Shown piece by piece: positions 46,050-52,827 of a stretch of 52,827 bases of DNA; positions within the stretch are counted from its first letter, which is position 1; the number at the start of each line of letters is the position of its first letter. The notes below the pieces were generated by a model that worked only from the letters and a program-made list of their open reading frames with translations, was not told where the DNA came from and searched no databases. Origin of the DNA: an uncultured Mediterraneibacter sp. (lineage in GTDB: Bacteria; Bacillota; Clostridia; Lachnospirales; Lachnospiraceae); assembly GCF_934309415.1 (NCBI RefSeq), contig NZ_CAKRDI010000021.1, positions 1 to 52,827 of the forward strand. The letters run 5' to 3'. The translations under genes were made by a program, and so were the position numbers.

Positions 46050-48703
46050 GAGAAAAAGTAAAGATTATATCCGTTCTCCTGAGTGCAGTACTGTTGGTGA
46101 GCCTGTTGTATCTGATCACCTATGGAGGCGCAGTGTATGCAGGTGAGGAAGAAAGTTCAGAGAAAGAGGAAAAGGAAGAACTCATTGATCTCGAAGAACT
46201 GGAACAGAAAAGAACTGCGATCAAAGGAAAATATTTTTCGGAAGTGTCGGCTTGTTCGGAAGAAGAACGTGGAAAGAATCAGATGCAGGTGGAGACAGGA
46301 AGAGTCATCAAGTACAGTGGATATTCTACCAATTATTTTGAAGCAGATGGCAATACAGCCTGGTGTCTGGAACCTGCAAGGGGAACGCCTGCAAGCGGGA
46401 CTTATTCTGCAGTGGAATTAAAAAATACGTCTGATCTGGCAAGAGCTATGTATTATTCTACAGGAGCTCCGGGAGAGACAGCACTTTATGAATGGTTTGG
46501 AAGTAAAGGATACTGGCAGTATCAGGATGTAAATAGCGGGGCAGCTGTGGCATCCTGGGATGAACGATATTCTTACAGCCATATGTTCCTGTCCTGGATC
46601 TACAACGATTTTGATTATGATACTGCGTTTTATGGAACCAATCTTCCGGAGATGGAATGGTATCCGAGTCTGAAAAAAGATTTTACCAGAAAGTTATCGG
46701 ATATCCGAAGCCTTCCTGAACCATCCTCAGGATTTCAGGCTTATGTAATAGATACCGGAAATAAAAAACAGGTGATGGGTGGATTTACTTATGTAGAGGA
46801 AGGAAAGATAAGCTTAAAAAAGACTTCATCGAATCTGACAATTACGTCAGGAAATATTGGATACGGTCTGCAGGATGCAGAATATAATGTGTATCAGGAC
46901 AATGCATGTACAGATAAAGTTGGAATTTTTAAGACAAATGCAAGTGGAAAGTCAAATCTTCTGACGCTTATTCCAGGAACCTATTATGTGAAAGAAAGCA
47001 AGGCATCGAAGGGATATGCATTGGATTCAAAAGTTTATAAGGTAGTTATAACTGCCGGAGAAGAAACAGTATTAGAAGTAAAAGAAACCCCGCAGAGTAA
47101 TCCGGTCGATCTGTTGCTGGAGAAGACAGATGAGGAATGCCAAAAGAATCCGGATCAGTCAAAGATAAATCAGGGCTGTGCGAGTCTGGAAGGGGCTGAG
47201 TTTGAGGTTCGATATTATATGGGATATTACACAGAAGATCCAGAAAAAAATCACAGAAAAGCTACACGAAGCTGGATTTTGAAGACGGATCATGAAGGAA
47301 AGATAAGATTTTCAAAGAAGTATAAAATAGGTGGAGATGAATTTTATTATAATTCTTCAGGTGATGTGGTATTTCCGCTTGGAACTGTGACAATCAAGGA
47401 AAAGGAAGCTCCGAAAGGGTATCTGTTAAATGACCAGGTATATATTTGCAGAATTGAATCACAAGGAACAACAGAGGATGTAAAGATCTATGAGAAGGTG
47501 ATGGTTCCGGAGAAAATCATACGAGGCGATGTGCAGCTGGTGAAATTTGTAGAGGATACCGATCAGGAGCAGGATCAGAAAACTCCATTGAAGGGAATTA
47601 TTTTTACGCTAACTTCAAAAACGACAGGAGAGGTTTACCGGATCACAACGGATGAGAATGGCTATGCAACAACGAAACAGCTTGGAATCAGTGAGCGTGG
47701 TAACCTGGTTTACGATACCTACGTGGTACATGAGTCAAATACACCGGAAGGATTAAAGCCGGTGAGAGATTTTGAAGTGACCATTCAGGAGGAAGGGCAG
47801 ACAAAATATTATATATTAGAAGATAAACAGATCCTTGCGCCAGTCCAGCTTGTGAAAGTGGATGGAACAACAAGAGAAAAGATTCTTGTAAAGGGCGCAG
47901 AGTTTCAGTTACTTAATGCAGAGAAAGAACCTCTGGAACTGAAGGTGCATTATCCTCAGAATGAAGTCAGAAGTACGTTTGAGACAGATGAAACCGGAAC
48001 TTTTATCCTGCCTGAGAAGCTTCCGATCGGAGTATATTACTTTAGGGAAATTAAGGCACCGTATGGATATTTATTAGGAGAAGAAACAGAAATCCAGTTT
48101 GAAATCGAAGAAGGACATGACTGGATGGAACCATTGCAGGTGGTCTGTGAGAATCTGCCGGCAAAAGGAAAAATAATCATTCAAAAGGAAGATGTGGTGG
48201 ATGGAAGTAGCCTTGCAGGTGCTGAATTTGAAATTACAGCAGCTGAAGATATTCTGACCGGAGATGGAACTCTTCGCCTGAAAAAAGATGAAGTAGCAGG
48301 TTATATTATCACAGACGAACAGGGAATGGCTGAGACGGAAGAACTATTCCCAGGGAACTATCTGATGACAGAGAAAAGAGCGCCACAGGGATATGTGAAA
48401 TCAGAGGTTGTCTGGGAAGTTGAAGTGACTTATGAGGATCAGGAAACAGAGATCAGCAGAAAGGAAATAAAAGTAGTTAATCAGAAAATCCCGGAAAAAG
48501 TGATCACGGAGCAACCGAAAAAACCAGAGCAGGAGAATAGTACGAAAGAGGAGAAAAAAGAGATGAATCAGGAAAAGAATTTTAAGAATGTTAAAACGGG
48601 AGACGATCAGGATGAGATGCTTTTAAGAGTAATTATGCTGATGTTAAGTGCAGCTGTGCTGACAGGTGGAATTATTTACAGAAAACATTTACACAAGCTC
48701 TAA
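46046..48703 (+). CDS. Surface adhesin/pilin with five SpaA-type domains
   Basis: An 885-residue wall-anchored protein. Signal peptide about 1-32. Residues 90-245 form a thioester-like head with Cys107 in AWCLEPARGTP; the position where a Gln is expected reads YSHMFLSW (His179). Five SpaA/Cna-B repeats follow, about 253-347, 353-494, 494-597, 598-706 and 707-812, each with a candidate lysine (258, 360, 500, 604, 714) and the E-box glutamate (317, 452, 563, 668, 776) for isopeptide bonds, as in KAPYGY and KEAPKGY contexts. A Lys/Glu spacer, NVKTG (848-852), a helix (859-878) and a basic tail make the sorting signal. No sortase gene is near. Either a pilin or a stand-alone adhesin. Confidence 0.9.
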   Translation: MREKVKIISVLLSAVLLVSLLYLITYGGAVYAGEEESSEKEEKEELIDLEELEQKRTAIKGKYFSEVSACSEEERGKNQMQVETGRVIKYSGYSTNYFEADGNTAWCLEPARGTPASGTYSAVELKNTSDLARAMYYSTGAPGETALYEWFGSKGYWQYQDVNSGAAVASWDERYSYSHMFLSWIYNDFDYDTAFYGTNLPEMEWYPSLKKDFTRKLSDIRSLPEPSSGFQAYVIDTGNKKQVMGGFTYVEEGKISLKKTSSNLTITSGNIGYGLQDAEYNVYQDNACTDKVGIFKTNASGKSNLLTLIPGTYYVKESKASKGYALDSKVYKVVITAGEETVLEVKETPQSNPVDLLLEKTDEECQKNPDQSKINQGCASLEGAEFEVRYYMGYYTEDPEKNHRKATRSWILKTDHEGKIRFSKKYKIGGDEFYYNSSGDVVFPLGTVTIKEKEAPKGYLLNDQVYICRIESQGTTEDVKIYEKVMVPEKIIRGDVQLVKFVEDTDQEQDQKTPLKGIIFTLTSKTTGEVYRITTDENGYATTKQLGISERGNLVYDTYVVHESNTPEGLKPVRDFEVTIQEEGQTKYYILEDKQILAPVQLVKVDGTTREKILVKGAEFQLLNAEKEPLELKVHYPQNEVRSTFETDETGTFILPEKLPIGVYYFREIKAPYGYLLGEETEIQFEIEEGHDWMEPLQVVCENLPAKGKIIIQKEDVVDGSSLAGAEFEITAAEDILTGDGTLRLKKDEVAGYIITDEQGMAETEELFPGNYLMTEKRAPQGYVKSEVVWEVEVTYEDQETEISRKEIKVVNQKIPEKVITEQPKKPEQENSTKEEKKEMNQEKNFKNVKTGDDQDEMLLRVIMLMLSAAVLTGGIIYRKHLHKL

Positions 48704-48724
48704 AGTATGGGGGCTTGAGAAGAA

Positions 48725-48745
48725 TTTTCAGATACACTCTGAAAA
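48725..48745. terminator. Hairpin between adhesin and tRNA genes
   Basis: TTTTCAGA (48725-48732) pairs with TCTGAAAA (48738-48745) around TACAC. It lies 22 bases after the adhesin stop and, on the minus strand, 14 bases after the tRNA with a T-rich run before it, so it can serve both. Confidence 0.55.
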
Positions 48746-48758
48746 AGAGCAATAAAAA

Positions 48759-48830
48759 AGCGTCTGAGCGGAGTCGAACCGCCGCACATGCCTCCGGAGG
48801 GCATCGCTCTATCCACTGAGCTACAGACGC
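48759..48830 (-). tRNA. tRNA-Arg (anticodon CCG)
   Basis: Read on the minus strand: acceptor GCGTCTG (from 48830) with CAGACGC (to 48760), D stem GCTC/GAGC, anticodon stem ATGCC/GGCAT with loop CTCCGGA giving anticodon CCG, and T arm with TTCGACT. All four stems pair. No CCA is encoded. It decodes CGG arginine codons. Confidence 0.96.
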
Positions 48831-48898
48831 ACGACTATGAAAGCAATTGTTTTCACAGCCTTATTTATCCTAACATAAAATGAAAAAAATGTAAAGGG

Positions 48899-49807
48899 TT
48901 AGAGCGATTCATTATCTGCAAGAATACGTTCTTTCATCTCAGGATCAAACACTCCGCTGCGCAGCATTTCAATTTCATATTTATAAGGAGCGTAAGATTT
49001 TTTTGCCAGAGTCTGAGATGGAATGTAAGGTGTTTCAAGAATTTTAGGTACATTCTCAAAATCAGGATGATGGACAATGTAATTTAATGCATCAAATCCG
49101 ATTTCACCAAAGCCAATATTCTCATGGCGATCTTTTCCGGCACCCGGAACATTCTTACTGTCATTTATATGGAAGACAGCAATCTGATTTTTCCCAAGCT
49201 GACGGTCAAAAGTATCGATGACATCATCGAAGTGGTGAATGATATCATAGCCGCTGTCGCTGGTATGACAGGTATCAAAGCAGACTCTTAGTTTTTCATT
49301 ATGGACTACTCCGTTATAAATACGTGCAAGTTCTTCAAAGGATCGACCGATTTCAGAACCCTTTCCGGCCATGGTCTCTAATGCGATTGTACAATCAGTA
49401 TCAGCAGCCAGTACTTCATTGAGTCCTTTGATAATCTGTGCAGTACCGATTTCAACCCCTTCTCCGACATGAGAACCGGGATGGAGAATCAGGACTTTAC
49501 TTTTACATGCAACGGTTCGTTCGATTTCTTTTGCGAGAAATTCGACAGCAAGAGAAAATGTTTCTGGTTTTACAGCATTTCCAAGATTGATGATATAGGG
49601 TGCATGGACAATGATTTCTTCAATTCCATGTTGCTGCATATAATCCCAGGCTTCATTGATTTTCAGTTCGCTGATTTCTTTTCGGCGCGTATTCTGTGGT
49701 GCACCGGTATAAAACATGAATGTATCAGCATTATAGGAAACAGCCTCTTTAGCAGAGCCAAGAAGCATATCCTTTCCGCTCATACTTACGTGTGATCCGA
49801 TTTTCAT
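48899..49807 (-). CDS. nfo: Deoxyribonuclease IV (AP endonuclease)
   Basis: Endonuclease IV family enzyme cutting at abasic sites in base excision repair. It has 302 residues, starts [17 protein letters not shown] and carries the zinc-site motifs [50 protein letters not shown] and [12 protein letters not shown]. All motifs are intact. AAGAAAGGAATACACATT precedes the ATG on the minus strand. It is transcribed toward the tRNA gene. Confidence 0.96.
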   Translation of the reverse strand: MKIGSHVSMSGKDMLLGSAKEAVSYNADTFMFYTGAPQNTRRKEISELKINEAWDYMQQHGIEEIIVHAPYIINLGNAVKPETFSLAVEFLAKEIERTVACKSKVLILHPGSHVGEGVEIGTAQIIKGLNEVLAADTDCTIALETMAGKGSEIGRSFEELARIYNGVVHNEKLRVCFDTCHTSDSGYDIIHHFDDVIDTFDRQLGKNQIAVFHINDSKNVPGAGKDRHENIGFGEIGFDALNYIVHHPDFENVPKILETPYIPSQTLAKKSYAPYKYEIEMLRSGVFDPEMKERILADNESL

Positions 49808-49836
49808 AATGTGTATTCCTTTCTTATAGGAGAAGT

Positions 49837-49900
49837 ATTCAGGCCAAAACGTATATTCTCATATCTAATCGACAAGGGGATTATCTATGGTCTGAACAAT
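49837..49900 (+). repeat. Partial 143-bp element (part C only)
   Basis: ATTCAGGCCAAAACGT is identical over 16 bases to part C of the full element; the following ATATTCTC, AATCGACAAGGGGATT and TGAACAAT are degenerate. Parts A and B are missing. It lies directly upstream of nfo. Confidence 0.65.
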
Positions 49901-49983
49901 AATTATAGGATAACACAAATTATGATTTCTATGGAGAAAATTATAAATAAAATGTGAATTATTACAAAAATGTTAAAAATATA

Positions 49984-50012
49984 TTGAATTTATAGCTACT
50001 TTTTATTATAAT
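49984..50012 (+). promoter_or_regulatory. Promoter of the NlpC/P60 gene
   Basis: TTGAAT (49984-49989), 17-base spacer, TATAAT (50007-50012), giving a leader of about 150 bases that contains a palindrome of the dispersed family. Confidence 0.75.
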
Positions 50013-50069
50013 CTAATTTATATGAAAGTGAAAAAGTAGGATATATCCCTATATATGGATATTTTATGT

Positions 50070-50102
50070 CATTGTTCACAGGAAACCTGTTGAAAAACAA
50101 TG
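50070..50102 (+). repeat. Dispersed palindrome, variant in the NlpC/P60 leader
   Basis: CATTGTTCACAGG-AAA-CCTGTTGAAAAACAATG: outer arms CATTGTT/AACAATG and inner AGG/CCT pair. It is 33 bases like the others but with changed ends. Confidence 0.6.
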
Positions 50103-50170
50103 TTTTTTGTTGTATGATATTGAATATATGTGGGAATATAACAGATAATATAATAAGGATTGGTGAAAAG

Positions 50171-51436
50171 ATGAAATTAAAAAAAGTATGTAGCGTGATT
50201 CTTGCCGCAGCACTGACATTCTCTCTTTCTGTAACACCTGTGCTGGCTGATGAGATTAGCGATCTGAAAAAGCAGAAACAGGAAACACAGAGTCAGGTAA
50301 GCAGCTTACAGACACAGCTCAGCTCTCTTATGACAAAGATTTCAGACCTTGAGGAAGATCTGATTCAGACTGGTGAAGAGATTTCTCAGACAGAGGAAGA
50401 TCTGAAGAAAGCAGAAGAAGAGCAGGAAGCTCAGTATGAAGCTATGAAAGTGCGTATTAAATATATGTACGAAGAGGGAAGTGGTTCTGCAGTAGTAGAG
50501 AAAGTACTTACTTCAGGAAATATTACAGATGTTCTGAACCAGGCAGAGTATTCACAGCAGGTTCACTCTTATGACCGTGAGAAACTGGATGAATATGTAG
50601 CTACAGTTGAGAAAGTAAAAGATCTGAAGACATCTCTGGAAGAGAAACAGGCAGATCTGCAGGATACACAGAAAGAATATGAATCTCAGAAAACTGAGCT
50701 GAATACAACAATCACACAGAAGAGTAACGAGATTGATAATCTGGATGATCAGATTAAGGCAGCAGTAAAGAAGGCAGCAGAGGAAGAGGCGAGAAGAAAA
50801 GCAGCAGAAGAGGCCGCTAAGAAGAAAGCTGCTGAGGAAGCAGCAAAGAAGAGCAGTTCTTCTAAGAAGAGTTCAGGAAGTTCCAGCAGCTCATCAAGCA
50901 GTAGTTCGAGCTCCAGTAGCTCATCAAGCAGCTCAAGTTCATCAAGCTCAGGCAGCAGCTCAAGTTCTTCTGACAGCTCCAGCAGCTCATCAAGCAGTAA
51001 CTCCAGCAGTAGTTCAAGCTCCAGCAGCTCATCAAGTTCAAGCAGCAGTTCATCATCAGGCAGTGATGATTCAGACAGCAGCTCATCAAGCAGCGGAGCA
51101 AGCTACAATGCAGGTGCAGGAAGCACAATTGTGAGTGCAGCTTACTCACAGATTGGAGTTCCATATGTATGGGGCGGATCTACACCGGGCGTTGGTCTTG
51201 ACTGTTCAGGACTTGTTCAGTACTGTTATGCACAGGCAGGAATCTCTATTCCTAGAACAAGTGGGGCTATTCTTGCAAGTGGAACAATCGTAAGTGATCC
51301 TCAGCCAGGAGATATCTGCTGGACACCGGGACATGTAGCTATCTACATTGGTGGCGGTCAGATGATCGAAGCTCCGACAGAAGGACAGAACGTAAAAGTA
51401 AGTTCCGCTCGTGTTACATATTATGTAAGATACTAA
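50171..51436 (+). CDS. Secreted NlpC/P60 peptidoglycan hydrolase with poly-Ser linker
   Basis: A 421-residue secreted hydrolase. Signal peptide 1-26 (cut after PVLA). A PcsB-like coiled coil runs about 28-225. Residues about 227-315 are an almost pure serine tract coded by mixed AGC/TCA/TCT/AGT codons. The NlpC/P60 domain has Cys345 (GLDCSGLVQYC) and His388 (GHVAIYIGGG). It is a likely D,L-endopeptidase in cell division or wall turnover. The ATG at 50171 is chosen because the signal peptide begins there; an in-frame ATG at 50066 would add 35 residues. The linker is long compared with usual homologues, and its repeat DNA makes length variation likely. Confidence 0.92.
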   Translation: MKLKKVCSVILAAALTFSLSVTPVLADEISDLKKQKQETQSQVSSLQTQLSSLMTKISDLEEDLIQTGEEISQTEEDLKKAEEEQEAQYEAMKVRIKYMYEEGSGSAVVEKVLTSGNITDVLNQAEYSQQVHSYDREKLDEYVATVEKVKDLKTSLEEKQADLQDTQKEYESQKTELNTTITQKSNEIDNLDDQIKAAVKKAAEEEARRKAAEEAAKKKAAEEAAKKSSSSKKSSGSSSSSSSSSSSSSSSSSSSSSSSSGSSSSSSDSSSSSSSSNSSSSSSSSSSSSSSSSSSSGSDDSDSSSSSSGASYNAGAGSTIVSAAYSQIGVPYVWGGSTPGVGLDCSGLVQYCYAQAGISIPRTSGAILASGTIVSDPQPGDICWTPGHVAIYIGGGQMIEAPTEGQNVKVSSARVTYYVRY

Positions 51437-51490
51437 TTTCCGGAGTGAGCATTGATAACCAAAAAAAATTTTTTAACGAAAAAGCTCGAA

Positions 51491-51612
51491 AATGTACATA
51501 ATGAACTTTAAAACCTAAAAACAGATATTTAGAAAAAGTATCAAAAATGTACATAATTAGCTTTAAAACTTAAAAATAGAAATCACTAAAATTATTAGAA
51601 AATGTACATAAT
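51491..51612. repeat. 55-bp tandem repeats with ATGTACAT cores
   Basis: AATGTACATAAT occurs at 51491, 51546 and 51601, exactly 55 bases apart. The first two units share further sequence (CTTTAAAAC, TAAAAA, AGA). Each core contains the 8-bp palindrome ATGTACAT. AT content is far above the surroundings. It encodes nothing and precedes a terminator hairpin. Confidence 0.85.
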
Positions 51613-51643
51613 AAAAAGGAATCAGATTATGATTCCTTTTTAT
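51613..51643. terminator. Bidirectional terminator
   Basis: AAAAGGAATCA (51614-51624) pairs perfectly with TGATTCCTTTT (51630-51640) around GATTA, with A- and T-runs outside. It ends the minus-strand zinc-ribbon gene and possibly the NlpC transcript. Confidence 0.85.
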
Positions 51644-51657
51644 TTTACACTTTAAAA

Positions 51658-52179
51658 TTAAAATAGTCGCTTCTTGCGTCTTCGTCCCTTACAATAAGGA
51701 CAGCTTTCACGATGACGTTTCTTGTATAAAATCTTTTCAGAAACACTTAATTCATAGACGTGATCAGGATTACGCTTGCAAATCCACCAGACGTTAGTTG
51801 AATATTTTTCTGTAATCTCATCAGGATCAACTAATACATAATTGTTAATCCAATTCCATTCATTCATTAGATCGGGATGAAGTGCCGCGAAGGATGTTTT
51901 GCCAGGGATAGCTTTTCGACCTGAACAATACGGACAGTCGGCATTACCATTAACCATATCAATGATACGTGCATGGAAGGTCATATGACAATCGGGACAA
52001 TCCCAATCAGCTGAGTTTGTATTAGGAAGAACTTCGTCAGCGGTCAAATTATTTTGGTCACTCCATAAAGCAGCAATGTCAGGATATTTAGTAGCGAGAC
52101 TGTTATATCCGGGTGCAACCATGCGGTCATTACAATACGGACAAACACTCCATGAAGAAAAGCCGTAAGGATATTCTGC
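51658..52179 (-). pseudogene. 5'-truncated zinc-ribbon (DUF4379-like) gene
   Basis: The frame codes for tandem zinc-ribbon repeats: a CPYC at the very start, then ...LATKYPDIAALWS with CPDC and CPYC, then FAALHPDLMNEWN with WWIC and CPYC, ending in a basic tail. This matches the repeated treble-clef family known from phage and accessory DNA. An ATG exists at 52122, but homologous sequence continues in frame upstream of it (YGFSSWSVCPYCNDR) until a TAA at 52180-52182, with no start codon in between. So the true 5' part is missing. Codon use is AT-rich, unlike the core genes. Function unknown, DNA-related by association. Confidence 0.7.
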
Positions 52180-52827
52180 TTATAAATACAAATACGATGT
52201 AAATAATGCAGGAGAATTGGTACGTGTCGGAATTCGAATTCCTAAATACGGAAACGATAAGGAAAGTGCACGTGAAGAAAACATGTTTATGATTGATGAG
52301 AGATATTCTTTCAAAGCATTGGAATTATTACATCATGACTTCTGTGATCCTGCGTGTACGATAGATATTCTCAGAAAGAAATATCCATTAAAGAATAATA
52401 CTTCTACAGATGCTTATAATTTGCTATTGCCATGGGCCAAGGCCAACCGTATATTTCCAGATTATCCGAGAAAATTTGATTATCTATGGTTTGTACAATT
52501 GCATTACAAAAAAAGCACTCTTACTTTTTGTATAGCGGGAGTAGATGATAAAGAGCCGGAACTGTTCGATATCATTGAAAATAATGATTTTAGAGATCTA
52601 TATAAATTACAAGATGCGTATGAGTGGATAAGGGATATGGAAGGTAGGACAATTTCCATTTGCCTTGATTCGGATATTAAATTATACCGTATTTTAAAGG
52701 ATATTTTTCCAGATGCAATTTATATATACAATGTATTTCAAATCCAGACAGTATTGAAAGATTGTCTTGGCAAACTTAAGGGGGAAGAAAGAAGCACCTG
52801 TACAATGCATGAAAGGAAACTCCGTCA
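52169..52827 (+). pseudogene. 5'-truncated reading frame running off the window, possibly transposase-like
   Basis: A continuous open frame of 219 codons follows a TAA at 52166-52168 and is still open at the last base. It reads like protein from its first codons (YKYDVNNAGELVRVGIRIP), but the first ATG is at 52283 without a good ribosome site, so the 5' end is probably lost. The stretch ISICLDSDIKLYRILKDIFP, then DAIYIYNVFQIQTVL, resembles the ISL3-type transposase block (Asp...Y...FPnA...D-x-FHv), but the second Asp and the His are replaced by Asn and Gln. I would call it a possible degenerate transposase at most. AT-rich codon use. Confidence 0.45.

Noticed and set aside
48500..48703. Canonical LPXTG anchor in the adhesin
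   Set aside because: The C-terminus has NVKTG, not LPXTG, although the overall sorting-signal layout is present; no sortase gene is in the window.
50862..51164. Minus-strand frame rich in Leu, Cys and Ser
   Set aside because: It is the complement of the serine-coding repeat of the NlpC/P60 gene and has no features of its own.
51491..51612. CRISPR array
   Set aside because: Only three short cores of 12 bases with 43-base intervals that are themselves similar; no cas genes in the window.

Overview
The window reads as a chromosomal segment of a low-to-middle GC, spore-forming gut Firmicute, most likely a member of the Lachnospiraceae (Clostridia). Supporting signs are a sigma-K gene lacking the Bacillus pro-sequence, the order IreB - RuvX - DUF1292 - Fur - RNase J - TrmR - U32 protein, the order dprA - topA - codY, CIRCE-controlled groESL, a DUF5688 protein, and a SpaA-type adhesin with an NVKTG sorting motif. 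I cannot assign genus or species from sequence reading alone.

Bases 1-14400 are a glycan-utilisation locus: GH42 beta-galactosidase, GH29 alpha-L-fucosidase, an SGNH esterase and an alpha/beta-hydrolase esterase on the plus strand, a YesM/YesN-type two-component system on the minus strand, then a YicI-type GH31 alpha-xylosidase and a GH3 beta-glucosidase. None of the enzymes has a signal peptide. Together they match the linkages of fucosylated, O-acetylated xyloglucan oligosaccharides, taken apart inside the cell. The importer and any secreted endoglucanase are not in the window.

Bases 14400-22430 hold molybdopterin genes (moaC, mog/moaB, moaA, MOSC), a GH25 lipoprotein, prmA and rsmE, followed by a cysteine desulfurase and thiI (4-thiouridine in tRNA). 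A short HPr-like gene without the active-site histidine lies on the minus strand at 22459-22692. Bases 22852-29434 hold mtaB, ireB, ruvX, a DUF1292 gene, a Fur-family regulator, RNase J, trmR and a U32 (TrhP-like) gene: RNA processing, tRNA modification and housekeeping regulation. sigK follows on the minus strand.

Bases 30565-36909 run comM, dprA, topA, codY and a small unknown gene. Then come groES-groEL, guaB, a membrane-anchored amidase, a chorismate mutase-shikimate kinase fusion, a YqeG phosphatase and efp. Bases 45102-48703 hold a translationally coupled DUF5688 gene and an 885-residue surface adhesin with five SpaA-type domains. A tRNA-Arg(CCG), nfo and an NlpC/P60 hydrolase with a very long serine linker follow. 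The right edge (51437-52827) is AT-rich accessory DNA: 55-bp tandem repeats and two 5'-truncated reading frames meeting head to head.

The main feature not explained by genes is a family of dispersed intergenic repeats. A 33-bp imperfect palindrome (GTTACTGTTCACAG, 5-nt loop, CTGCAAACAGTAAC) occurs many times. Two full copies of a larger 143-bp element containing it (35417-35559 and 36975-37117, opposite orientation) differ by paired changes that keep their hairpins intact, which argues for selection on, or copying of, a folded structure.
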